Positions 21,670 to 33,117 of a stretch of DNA of 64,000 bases are shown here, in pieces. A program made the translations under genes and the position numbers. Each line of letters starts with the position of its first letter. Positions within the stretch are counted from its first letter, which is position 1. Source of the stretch: Bidens hawaiensis (taxonomy: Eukaryota > Streptophyta > Magnoliopsida > Asterales > Asteraceae); contig JAIQDT010001114.1 of the NCBI GenBank assembly GCA_021521415.1, positions 434,001 through 498,000 of the forward strand. Direction: 5' to 3'. The notes under the pieces are model-generated. The model was not told the origin of the DNA, ran no database searches, and saw only the letters and a program-made list of their open reading frames with translations.

Positions 21670-23925
21670 CATTATGCTCGTCATGTTCTGGGCAGATGTT
21701 GTTGCTACAGTCTGTTATATCCTTTAAAGAGTCCTTATTGTTAATAGATAATAAAACATGTTATGAATTAGTGCATAAACGAAAGCCTAATCTGAAAGGG
21801 TTTGAACCTTTTGGATCTCCTTGCACGATTTAAAAGAAAAATTCAAAATTTGGTGAAGTGACTGATGAAGGTTTCTTTGTTGGCTATGTAGTTGGATCAC
21901 CAAATAAAAGAGTATTTTACATACCAAATAATAGGATAGACGTGGTGTGTAACACGAAGATTACTAGTTACTCAGCACCTCTACCTTGTTCGAGATCCGA
22001 AGGGGGATTTCGATTATGATAAGCTCTTTAAATCTTTTTTAAATTCCTGAGTTGTATGATGCAGATTTAGAAGAAGAAATGGCAAATCAGATGATATATG
22101 ATGAAGAGGAGACTGATATTCCAAAATCAAGTGGTACCTCACGTATTGACTTTGACAATCCAAGCATCTCCAATATAGAAAATAGGAATGATGATGATTT
22201 TCATAATCCCTTCCACAGTCAAAGTAGTTCGGGGGAGATTGACACAAATTTGGTTGACGATTTGGTGGCTGACTTACTCTCAAATCTGAAAGTTCACAAA
22301 GATCACCCACTCGAGAATATCATTGGAAACCCAAAGGAAGGCGTACAGACAAGGAAAAGTATTGCAGAGAATATGTGTGTTTATGTAGAAATGCAAGAGA
22401 CCGGTATCATTTATGAATGTCTCTACATTTGCTTTAATAGTCAAGTGGAACCCAAAAACTACCAAATGGCATCAAAATACAGCTCCTGGCTGAAGCCATG
22501 CAAGAGGAGCTTGCTCAATTTAAGAAGATGAATGTGTGGGCTTTGGTAGAAAAGCCTAGTGATGTACATGCTAAGGTAAAAAATGGGTATTCAAGTTCAA
22601 AAAGGATGATAAAGGAATTATTATTATAAATAAAGCTCGGCTGGTTGTGAAAGGATTTAATCAAGTAGAAGGTATAGATTACAATGAGGTGTTTGCATTA
22701 GTAGCCGGTTGGAAGCCATAAGGCTTTTTTTAGCCTTTGTAGCAGACAATGATTTCAAAGTGTTTCAATTGAATGTAAATAGTGCGTTTTTAAATGGCAC
22801 AGTAGACGAACTAGTGTATGTTGAACAATCACCAGGGTTCACCGATCCAAATTATCCAGATCATGTGCATCGACTGAGTAAAGCTCTATATGGTGTGCAT
22901 CAGGCACCCCGAACATTGTATGATACTTTGTCTGAATATCTTAAAGAGAATGGTTTATATGGGAAAGATTGACAATACTATGTTCGTTAAATGGCATGGA
23001 AATGATTTCCTGTTGGTACAGGTATACGTGGATGATATCATATTCGCGACATCAAAATTGAAGATGTGTCACAACTTTGAGCATGTCATGAAGAAGAAGT
23101 TTGAAATTTGTGCCATGCGGGAACTTATTTTCTTTTTGGGACTGCAAGTTGACCAAAAAAAAAGAATATGTACATTCATCAGACGAAGGATGTGCATGAT
23201 GTGTTGAAAAGATTAATATGGAAAATAGTTCACCATATGACACACCGATATGTGGCAATTACAAGCTAGGACCAGACTCAGAGAGTGATGAAGATGTGTT
23301 TCCTACTCATTACCGCGCTATAATAGGTTCTTTAATTTATCTTACAACTTCTAGACCTGATATTATGTTTTCAGTTTGTTTGTGTGCTCGTTTTCAGGAA
23401 AACACTAAGGACTCACACATAAAGGTATTAAAGAGGATATTGCAGCATCTCAAAGGAAAACCGAAGTGGGGACTCTTGTATCCAAAGGTAGGAGATGGGG
23501 ATCTTGTAGCATATGCACATTCTGACTATGGGGGCTATAATCAAAACAAGAAGTCTACTAATGGAGGTTGTTAATTGTTGAGAGAAAGATTGGTGTCATG
23601 GCAGTGAAAGAAACAGACTTCAGTTTCTATTTCCACATGTGAAGCAGAATACATAGCAGTTTCAGATTGTTGCTCACATGTATTGAGGATACAACAACGG
23701 ATGCGTGATTATGGTCTGAATTTTACTCGTACTCCTATTTTAATTGATAAATTTGCAGCAATCTCAGTAACTAAGAATCCCGTACAACATAGTAAAACTA
23801 AGCATATTGAAATTCGTCATCATTTTATACAATTTTGTGCTTAGAAAAAGTTGATTATGTTGGAAAATGTCGATTTGGCTGTTCTTTTCACTAAAGCTTT
23901 TGATTGTACTCGTTTTCAAAGTTAA
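21670..23925 (+). pseudogene. Decayed Ty1/copia pol (integrase end, RT, RNase H)
   Basis: Copia order on the plus strand with many frame changes. The integrase tail is at 21675-21840 (CYELVHKRKPNL, then EPFGS). A variable acidic linker at 22052-22480 is open for 159 codons. RT fingers and palm are at 22500-23160 (NVNSAFLNG, ALYGVHQAPR and the catalytic YVDDIIF at about 23025). The connection is at 23218-23574 (IGSLIYLTTSRPDI). RNase H is at 23580-23925 (CEAEYIAV, then NPVQHSKTKHIEIR). At least five frameshifts or stops occur, including a TGA right after KENGLYGKD at 22970. No LTRs of its own were found. It is distinct from the copia at 2.5-10.7 kb. Confidence 0.85.
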
Positions 23926-23967
23926 TAGAACTAAACGGTAAGATAAATCCAGAGTAATTTAATTGAG

Positions 23968-23972
<5 letters not shown>

Positions 23973-23998
<26 letters not shown>
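23973..23998. repeat. (AT)n microsatellite
   Basis: About 13 AT units just after the copia relic. Confidence 0.9.
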
Positions 23999-24003
<5 letters not shown>

Positions 24004-25650
24004 TTTACATTTTTCATGAAAATGATATGAATATTCGTGTTAACAGTAAAGGTCAAAACACGTAAGGTACTTTAGCAGAATTACATAGACTCTATAATCT
24101 ATATGTAGGTAGACACAACCTTTGAAAATGTTAGAATTTGGAATGAATCTTGATTATATCTTAAACCACAACATGTATTCAACACATATTCTTGTATTCA
24201 CCCGTTCGGTAGATTTAATAAGTGTTTAATGAGTACAATCTTGACGGTCAATAAGGAATCTAACTGTAGGTGTATCACAAAGCAAAAATAGATGAGGTGT
24301 CAACAAGGGTATGGGACCCGGAAGTAGATGTATAGCCCCGTACCATGTGGGGTCCACCATGTCTTCCTTTTGGCCCTCTGCTCCCCCACAATTAACATCC
24401 CCTCTTATCTCCTACCCTTTCCGTTTTTCACTTTCTGTAAATTACACAAGTAGCATCATGAGATTTATATTTCAAGGAATAAAAGAGACAGTATGATCAA
24501 TATTATTAAATGATTCTTCCATCCAACAATTAGTAATAGGATTGAAACTATGATGAGTTGAGAAGAAAATGAATGATTTAGATGTTAAAAAGATAGTGGT
24601 ATTTGCGTTAGAAATTTAACATATATAAATAAGTAGGGGTGTGATCCAGTATAAATAAAATTAATATAATAAACATACAAATAACTAAAGTAATTACATT
24701 TTTAAAATCGAGTAATTATGTTATAAAAATAATATAGTGTAATAATAATTACTCTATTTCAAAAGTTATAATGTAATAATAATTACTCTAATTATTTATA
24801 CACTTTTTACGATAAAAGTCATTTGTATTTTACTCAAACCATAGATAAGTAAATCTCAGTATATATTATTTTGTTTTTATATCCTCGTGCTTAATGCGTT
24901 TCTGATTGAAGATGCTATTGCCATTCTAACTATTGTCAAACACTCACGGATCTCTTGACATCGCACGATTTGTTCACTATCCATCATCGATAATTTAGTT
25001 CCAATATTGAGTTCGTCAATGTGAACTTTTAGTATTCAAGTTCCCTTTGGAATTTGGTAAATTGCCAACTTGCTAAACTTGTTTTGCTAGTAAATCATTT
25101 GTGATTACGTATTGAAATCAAATTATATCTAAAAATGTTATATGATATTTGAATATGCTTCCCTACATCGATTAACTAAGATCATTTTTTCATATTACGA
25201 CGTGTTGATGATATAACAATTGTACTCTAACTAATAAGTTAATCATATATTTCTAACAACTAATACTTGATTCAGGGTATTAGCTAGTTGTGATACACTA
25301 ATCATCAGTCATAGCAAGTTGGTTTTGTGTTTTTTAGTTTAGGTCTTGGTTTGTTTAATTTAGTTAAACCTTAGCATATCGTGTATCAATGGGGCTTGCA
25401 TCCCTTGTCAGAACTTCACTTTGTATGCTCGTGTTAATGGGATCACTTAACTTGTAAACGAGTGCTTGACAGTTGCAATTGCTTCATAAGAAAATATTTA
25501 CTCCTCGATGTCGCAATATGGAACAAGGTTCTTGATCGCATTGTCATTTTGAAAAAGAAAAAAAAACTGAAAATCACTCTCCTATCAACATATGCAATAC
25601 ATTAATGCTCAACAATCCTAAGATGTGTATCATGTTTAGTTTCATTTACA
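23999..25650. other. Intergenic, no gene seen
   Basis: AT-rich. No ORF, splice pattern or terminal repeat that I can support. If the AIL gene had a first exon it would be expected between here and 26379, but none could be recognised. Confidence 0.5.
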
Positions 25651-26063
25651 TTGTACAAAGAATATCAATGTCCCCTCATCAAATGTGATCTTCATTATGG
25701 TGTTCTTCTTACTAACTCGTTTCCTCAAATCTCCACTCTTGCAGGCGAACCAACTTGTAGCAAGATGTGTCAAGCAAAGCACAATAGCTACGTTATGGGT
25801 GAAAGAGGATCCTCTCAACCAAATGATGACACGAGTGAGGAAGAACTAGTGGCGGTTAAGGCTCATGACGCGCCTGAAAGTTCTCTACTTTCTCCTCTTC
25901 ATGGCACCCAGATGAACAAATGGCAAGGTTGTATGATCATGTTAACAAGTATGGTAGTGAAGTACACAACATCGAGAAGGAATTGAAGACCCTTCGCAAA
26001 GAGACAGTGACCATATTGCTTGGATCCATTAAACGCAAACACAAAGAGAGTATTCCCAATTAA
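25651..26063 (+). other. Unassigned coding-like fragment
   Basis: Open for 111 codons (25651-25986). In the neighbouring frame, from about 25890 to the TAA near 26061, the text reads as a charged helical peptide (DEQMARLYDHVNK..., then EKELKTLRKETVTILLG) typical of a coiled coil. The two frames may be one decayed gene end. No family recognised. A CTTGCAG acceptor-like site is at 25739-25745. It could be a pseudogene fragment or chance. Confidence 0.25.
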
Positions 26064-26841
26064 TCCAAAGTCAATAGTTATAAAAAAAATTGACATGTTA
26101 AATCTAAAAAATGTTACACAACACGTGGTCTCTCTACATTTACCACCATTTTCACTAGTTTGATGAATTTACTAAGGGAGTAAAACTTTGAAAATTATTT
26201 GTCAAAACCACAATTTCTAACCATAAATATTCAAACTTTAATTTTGTTTTTTTTTTTGGTCAAAACAGATCTTTTTCAGGACGTCTTTTTGAAATAGTGT
26301 AGAATTAGATGTTAGACGGTGTGTATGTAACCGGTCAATAAATGAACTATCTCTAATCTTGCTAATGTATCCTTTACAGATATTGATGCACTTACCACCG
26401 GAACAACCAGCCATCATGGCCTGTCTGTTCTCACCAACATCAACCCGAAACTCGAAGACTTTCTCAGCGGCTGTGGCTCCGCCGCCTCTATCGGATCTTG
26501 TCCTGGGGTTATAAGTCACTTTCCAGATGAATCACAACCCTCTATGCAACATCCTCATGACACAACATCTGCTTATGATTCCGAGTTAAAGACAATTGCT
26601 GCTAGCATTTTCAGTGGGTTCTCCTACGCCGCCGCCGCAGCAAGATAATGTTCCGGTCAAAAAAGCCGTTGATACGTATGGTCATTGAACCTCCATTTAC
26701 CGTGGCGTTACAAGGTAACATATTTTATCAAATATTGTTGTTTCAAATTAGCTGTTCAAAGATTAATTTACTTTAAAATCTTATACAGTAATAATTAGTG
26801 TAACAACTCATTTTCATTTATGTAAGTTGTAGAAACAATAA

Positions 26842-27154
26842 GGCTATGCGTAGTGAAGGGCTACAAATTGGGGCGTTTTGCGTCGTGTGGCGTCCAGTCA
26901 GCAAGGGGTGAGAATTTGTTTTTGGGTGTAATGGTGTAGGGCTACAACTAGTAATATAATAATATATATATATATACACGTATATATAACACACACACAT
27001 CCATACATGCCGGCCCCACCACCCCCTTCTTCCAGGCGACGAGAAGACCCCGCCCCCGCCCCCGCCCCTTATCGACCAAAAATCGCCCCGGGGGCGGTGT
27101 TCTAGCCCCTTCGCGCCCAAAAATCGTCCAAACTCACGCCCACTGCATATGGCC
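26842..27154. mobile_element. Tourist/PIF-Harbinger-like MITE in AIL intron
   Basis: 313 bp with imperfect terminal inverted repeats GGCTATGCGTAGTG / CACTGCATATGGCC and a TAA duplication on both sides (26839-26841, 27155-27157). The interior has an AT microsatellite and a very GC-rich run (27040-27090, CCCCGCCCCCGCC-type), unlike its surroundings. No coding capacity. Confidence 0.75.
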
Positions 27155-27157
27155 TAA

Positions 27158-27563
27158 GGAATTAAGGATAGCCAGGTGGGAAAAAAAAGCCATTTAGGAT
27201 GAAAATGAGGAAAATGACTTTAATTTATTGTTTACTAGTCATATAGGTAGATAAATTTATGTGTATTCGTCCGAAATTTTATATGCTGCGTAAATTTACT
27301 AGTTGTCGTCCGATAATTTTTATACTTAAATTTACTGTTTTCGTTATAAAATACGACACTTGTTTCTCCTGATATTTTAAAGAAATATTAACAAATTTAT
27401 TTAGTTATGACCTAAATTAGTTAAAATGTGATTTTTGTACGTAAAAATATAAAAAAAATGTAACTATTGATAAATGATTTTGGTTTGTTATTTCTTATCA
27501 CAATAATTTATTGTTGTGTTATTATTATAATTTTTAATATGTTTTTCTTATTAAATTTTGAAG
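27158..27563 (+). other. Rest of AIL intron before the 83-nt exon
   Basis: AT-rich intron. At 27250-27345 the text CGTCCGAAATTTT...GTAAATTTA occurs; the same motifs recur in the intron at 28740-28800, so both introns hold pieces of one dispersed repeat. Confidence 0.5.
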
Positions 27564-27910
27564 GCATAGATGGACAGGGAGATATGAAGCACATTTATGG
27601 GATAACAGTTGCAGAAGAGAGGGTCAAAGCAGGAAAGGAAGACAAAGTAAGAGTTACACGTCTACATTGCACCGCTTAACGTGCGCCGTTATAGATATAC
27701 CAAAGATTCGAGTCAATCGTGATCAAATTTATTGCATTTTTTATAAAATGCTTTTATCACTAGGAAAAGAACGAACCCATTAACGGTTTCACAAAACAAC
27801 CGGCGTTTGCAACCTACTTTAGATAATCCTAGACACGTATACCAGCTTATGCTAACGTGCGCGTTTGTTTTCTTTTTGCATGTACCGGTTGATGATTAAA
27901 TATTCTTCAG

Positions 27911-27919
27911 TATACTTAG
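27911..27919 (+). other. AIL 9-nt microexon
   Basis: TATACTTAG between a CAG acceptor and a GTGAGT donor. With the last base of the 83-nt exon and the first bases of the 89-nt exon it reads Ile-Tyr-Leu-Gly in frame, joining GRQ to GGYDKE. AIL genes are known for this 9-nt exon; the usual residue is Val, here Ile. Confidence 0.85.
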
Positions 27920-28515
27920 GTGAGTTTTCAATGTATTTTTATATTTTGTTTAATCAAAATAATATCTACTTATATTCAACATTTTTTTGGTTAGATATTT
28001 TGATTATTCATGATCTTAAATAACCATAACCAGGTGGATATGATAAGGAAGACAAAGCAGCTAGAGCTTATGATCTTGCAGCACTAAAGTATTGGGGTTT
28101 GACCACCACCACAAACTTTCCGGTGGGACCGTTTGTGTATATGTTTAGGGTGCAAACGAGTCTAGTTTCTCATCAGCTACTTGAGATAGGCTCGCTAAAA
28201 TATAACAATCAGGCTCGAGGTTGGGCTTCATACGTACACCGAGTCTAATTAGATATTGTATAAAATTTGATTAATTTAGGTTTGCAACTATGAGAAAGAG
28301 CTTGAAGAAAAGAAGAACATGACTAGGCAAGAGTTTGTTGCTTCACTTAGAAGGTATTTATTGGTTGTTTCGGATAGTAATTAAGTTTGTGAATTATGTG
28401 GCCGGGATCGCGAATGCTAGATTATTTATAGATTGGTGGCATCTAATTAACTTTAAATTTGTAGGAAAAGCAGTGGTTTTTCTAGAGGAGAGTCAATTTA
28501 TAGAGGGGTCACAAG

Positions 28516-28961
28516 GTAATATGTTGGTTGTTATTATTATTCGGGTCCATATATAGTCCGATTCACTATGTTTTGAAGAAAATTTTGGGCTGAACGGTTA
28601 ACTATGGTTCTAGAAAAGAATAAACTTAATTGGCCGAGTTGGTTGGGTCCACCATGATATGCCAATTTTCACCAAGGGCGAAGGTTAGTTAGGGCCGGGG
28701 TGGGCCCGGCCCCCTGTTTTTTGCGCAGTAGTGTAAATTTATCTATTTTCGTCCGAAATTTTTTAAACGTAGTGTAAATTTAGTCGTTTTCGGCCGAAAA
28801 GTTGAGCCCGGCCCCCATCATTTGTAAATTTTGTATACATTTTAAGTCCAGCCCTCCCGGTGTCTTAGTCCAAGCTTCGTCACTGATTTTCACTGTCTGA
28901 CATGTACGTTGTTTATAATGGTAGCATTGTTTAGTTAGTTTAAACTGTTTATGAAACACAG
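28516..28961 (+). other. AIL intron with inserted repeat
   Basis: 446-bp intron. From about 28670 to 28850 lies a GC-rich repeat with GGGCCCGGCCCC and two copies of TAAATTTA.C..TTTTCGTCCG-like text, probably a fragment of a dispersed element. Confidence 0.4.
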
Positions 28962-29740
28962 GCATCATCAACATGGACGTTGGCAAGCCAGAATAGGAAG
29001 AGTAGCCGGTAACAAAGATCTCTACCTCGGAACCTTCAGTGAGTCCTTTCGGTTTACTGATAACTTTTGGCTCTCTTTCTTCTTCTTTTTTTTTAATTAG
29101 CTTACGTATGTAATGTATCCTTTCAACCTACTGCTAAATCTATCTCAATGTCAACGACTAGACTAGACTAGACCTTTTATTTTTCAATTAGCTTTCGTTA
29201 AGGCAGTAAATTTTGTTGTTTAATTTAGGCACACAAGAAGCCGCGGCCGAGGCATACGATATTGCAGCCATCAAATTCCGAGGGCTAAGCGCAGTCACCA
29301 ATTTCAACATGAACAGATACGACGTGAACATCATTGCTAACAAAAACCTCCCGCTTGGCGGCATGTTTAGCAAATCCAATATCTCAACCGACCCGTCGCC
29401 TCCAGACGGTCTAGATCATGCCTCAACTTCCAAACAACCGACACACGCAAACAACGTACTTAGCTTTGAGTTGCCGAAGAAACAAGACCGGTCAACCGAT
29501 TACTGGGATTCGGTCTTAGGGTACAACCAAAAATACCAATGTACAACTCCATACAGCATGGAATACCCTTCAAGTATTACAACCAACAATGGGTACAAGT
29601 ACAATTGTGAAGGGTTAATTCAACAGGAGAACAGTAATGGTGGTACTGTTGCTTTAGGTACTGATTTAACAATTCCTATGGGTACCCCTATAGGTTTGAA
29701 TGGATCTAGTTATGGGAACTGGGTAGAAGCTAAACCTTGA

Positions 29741-31540
29741 TTTTCACTCGTTTTTGGTAATCAAAACTTATGATTTTAGTTTTTTTATGTTATAGTACTT
29801 TGCTTCTTTGTTTTCCCTTCTTCAACAATGGTTGAATTAGGTGTTCATACAATCTGAAGGCAAGTTTGCAAGAAAGGACTACTTTTAGTCCATTTTAACA
29901 TTTTAATTCGTTTAAGCTTATTGTTTCGTTTAAGTTCTGAGTTTCTAAGTTTTCATATTAGTTCTATGGTATTGGTATGTGGTAACCAACCTCGGTCTCA
30001 TACCGAGTCATGGACCGAACCGAAACTCCGATTATACTCTTTATTTATATGATTTAAAACAAGTTGTATGTAAGATTTAAGTGTCTAAGTTCTTTTATTT
30101 ACTTTTTGTATTTGTTGTTATGATATGGATTTGTTGGAACCAAACTTGGTCATATACCAAGTCTTGAACCAACCGAACCAAACAAACCGAACTAAACCGA
30201 GCTCACTCACTTAAAACACACTAGTTGTGTTTCGAGCCACCGAATCTCATATTTTTCTGTAAGATTTTTATAAACTGATTTATAAATGTTTTCACAAAAT
30301 ATTTGGTATGTCAAATCCAACTTGATCTTATAACAAGCTTGGACCGATAAAACTGAACACCGCTTAACATTGACATTTGGAGTTCTTCCTAATAGAACTT
30401 CTAACTTGGTTAAGTTTAGATTTAAAAGAGTTCTCTCATAATATTTATCACTTTGGAATGTCGGGTTTGGACGACAACTTATCAAGACCCGAACCGACTA
30501 AGCCGAACACTCGTAAAATCCCGTTTTAGTATTTACATAAAGGGGTCGTGCACTATTATATAAAACCAATCCTCTCATATTTACTTAACAAAGGTTAAGT
30601 AAAACCATGGATAGAACACCAAGACTCGATTTTGGGTTAACTTACTTTTCAAACCGTCACTTTAATTACTTAAATTTTTACACTTTAAACACCAAAACTT
30701 TGTTTACTTATATTGTTTGTCATTTTATTTTACTTTAAGTTTTATCAAGACGCAATACTAACTCAAGGATCTTTAAATATAGGACTCGCACGTTAACTCG
30801 TTGAGCTCGTTTTCTCAAAGCTTTCTCTTGAACAAGTTTTTCATCAAAGTCACTTATTCGAAGTGAGTAAATTTCATCCCCATTTTCACGTTAATACTTT
30901 GGGGGTAGCATGCATACTTGTTAAACAAAAACAATTTAAGATATTAGATCCTCAAACCATAAACTCTAGGGTGGTGTATTTTGCTTAGAATAATCGCCCG
31001 ATTGTGTGTCATGTGCCTCATATGATTACTTGCTAATTGTTTATTGCTTTTGTTGGTTGACCTCATTCTCATTAAGTATGATCATATGCTCCTCCTTGTA
31101 ATTTGGTAGTTTTACCTATTAGAAAGGATCCTTATTTATTTATGATTTATATACCTTAATTGTTGCTATTATTTGCGGTTTTATATACGAGTTGTGTATT
31201 TTGCCTCATATTATATATTTACAAAAATCATGGAATTGCTCACCAACATTCGTGTTGACAAAATATATTTTATGCATTGTTACAGGTTTAATTATTGGTT
31301 GATTGAAGATTGAAGACGTCATTTTATTTTGAGACTGTTTAGGTTATCAGAAAAATGAACAATTTATTTCCTTGTATTTTTGTGTTGTCTTGTATGGACG
31401 AGTTGTGTTATATTTGATGATTGAATGAAATGAATGACTTGATTAAATATTGCCACTTTAATAGTGTTATTGTGTTCTTGAGCAATTTGTTATGCCCCGA
31501 CATGTTCCGCCGCCTTTAGTGGGGTGTGATAAGCTTACCA
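29741..31540. other. AIL downstream region with possible relic Ty3 LTR
   Basis: No gene. Recurrent short GGTC...ACCGAACCGAA text (29985-30510). From about 30550 the region looks like an LTR: TATATAAAACC at 30557, a transcribed-leader-like stretch with a GTGAGT at 30862, and an end around 31495-31535 (TTATGCCCCGACATG, GGGGTGTGATAA) typical of Ty3 LTR ends. Left border and duplication not found. Confidence 0.35.
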
Positions 31541-31689
31541 CCGACCAATAGGTAAAAGGTTGGATTGTTATAATCCAATAAACCAAATTAATTAGGTTTC
31601 AAGTCACGTATAAATAGGTTTAAATAAAAGGATTAACTCCTCTAACCTTTTTAATAAGCGGGTCGTATTCAAGTGTGGTTATAAATAAA

Positions 31690-32240
31690 ATAGTGATTTA
31701 CCCGGCGCGTTGCGCAGGGACATATTGGTAAATCCCAGACTGACGGTGGTAAAACCCAAGCGTTGATAAAGTAAGTCGATCTGAATTTGGCCGGTTTTTG
31801 GTTATGTACGTTATTGTACCAGAACTAAATCGTAAATAAATATAAAAATTAAGGTGGACCAATCATCAATGGGTAGCGTCGTTCGGTCAAACTCGAGCGT
31901 TGGTAAAACCTAACCGTTGTCGATCGGGGGTGTTGAAGCGGTGAGTCTACGCTAATTCAATCAGTTTCCTTCACATCCGTTGTGACACTGAAACTAAAAC
32001 AAAAAAAATTGGCATATGACCATTTCGTTACATTCGTTACGGTACTAGAACAAAAAGAAAACGCAGTGAGTTTAGCGAATTTGGTCGGTTTCCGTCACAC
32101 TCATTTCGATACCGGAACTAAAAAACCAAAAATAAAATTGGCATTCGGTCGGTTTTCATTAAGTTCGTTATGAAGAAAAAAAACTTGCACCAATCAGGGG
32201 TCGTCAAGTGACCCAACAGGGTCCTTGCGACACCAAACCT
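31690..32240. repeat. Dispersed repeat, copy 1 (CGGCGCGTTGCG-type)
   Basis: Begins ACCCGGCGCGTTGCGC and contains diverged tandem units of roughly 110-130 bp marked by GGTAAAACC.AACCGTTG and TGTACCAGAACTAAA. A related copy is at 40605-41070. Confidence 0.6.
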
Positions 32241-32563
32241 TTCAATTGGATATAGTAGTAATTGATCAACACACAGACTCATTTCGATTTTAAAAAAAAT
32301 ATTGCAGAATGGGTGAGTTAGGATTAAACCTTTGACAAATATAAACCCTCAACCCGTTAACCAATAACCTGACATGATTTCCCTCCTTAATTATGTTTAT
32401 CAAGTAATAGATATGTGAAGTGAGTACTAATAAGAACAAAAATACTTAATATATGATGCTCTTTAAAAATGATAATATAAGCAGCCTATTATTTATGTAA
32501 CGTCGTTAAAATAAATATTTATGTAAAAAAGTACAACCAGGTATGTTGTTATTATCCAAACTA
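32241..32563. other. Intergenic, nothing recognised
   Basis: AT-rich; no ORF or terminal repeats seen. Confidence 0.5.
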
Positions 32564-32566
32564 TAA

Positions 32567-32810
32567 GACCGCTTGTTGTGGTTTTAACGCTGCCAATGTT
32601 AACGTCCACCGTGGCAACACTTTTGCGGGCTGGCCGGCGTTAAACACTGTCATGCTAGCGTTTTCATGCATAATTGGCTGGCATTTGCTTGGACGGTAAC
32701 GTGTTAATGAACAAAGTGGAAACAAGGGGGGTGGTATTGCGGACGTGACAGAGGCGGCTTCCGATATGGAGGGGGTATAACGCGGGCGCGCTATACCTCA
32801 ACAAGCAGCC
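32567..32810. mobile_element. Tourist-like MITE with TAA duplication
   Basis: 244 bp. Left end GACCGCTTGTTGTGGT and right end ACCTCAACAAGCAGCC are inverted repeats with a few mismatches. TAA flanks both sides (32564-32566, 32811-32813). Interior GC content is higher than the flanks. Confidence 0.75.
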
Positions 32811-33117
32811 TAATAAGTATAAAATAAATTTGGCTTGTTTCCTTTTGCGTTCCTTTGGGCCCAAAAAAAAACAATCATAAGTTAGCGTGCATGTGCACTT
32901 TATCTTATATATTTTCGGGGTCACTATCAATAGGTTTTAAATTGGGACAACATATCATAATGACATTTAATTTTAAAAGTTTTAAAACTATGAACGTAAA
33001 GAACTATTTAAATTTTAGGTGTAGTTTTAATTGGTAGTTGAATTTCTAGTAAGTTACTTAAATTTGGCTTACTGAAATTCTATGGCATAGTTCTTAGACT
33101 AGAGAATTTCATTAAAA

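Larger units (their letters stand above)
26380..29740 (+). pseudogene. AINTEGUMENTA-LIKE / PLETHORA AP2 transcription factor gene, apparently disabled
   Basis: Exons: 26380-26714, 27564-27646 (83 nt), 27911-27919 (9 nt), 28034-28122 (89), 28280-28353 (74), 28465-28515 (51), 28962-29038 (77), 29229-29740. All junctions have GT and AG, and the internal lengths match the conserved AIL layout. Two AP2 repeats are readable: [23 protein letters not shown], then [24 protein letters not shown] with [19 protein letters not shown]; the linker has NMTRQEFVASLRR. The first exon here has the family motifs PKLEDFL and ELKTIAASIF. Two breaks: a one-base frame change between about 26611 and 26641, and a TGA at 26686-26688 where the family has Arg just before TSIYRGV. 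No start exon was found. Such proteins are nuclear DNA-binding regulators of meristem and organ growth. Subclade not resolved. If the breaks are sequencing errors, it is a functional gene. Confidence 0.85.

Noticed and set aside
26818..27120. 100-codon minus-strand ORF with Gly-rich run
   Set aside because: Created by the GC-rich core of the intron MITE.
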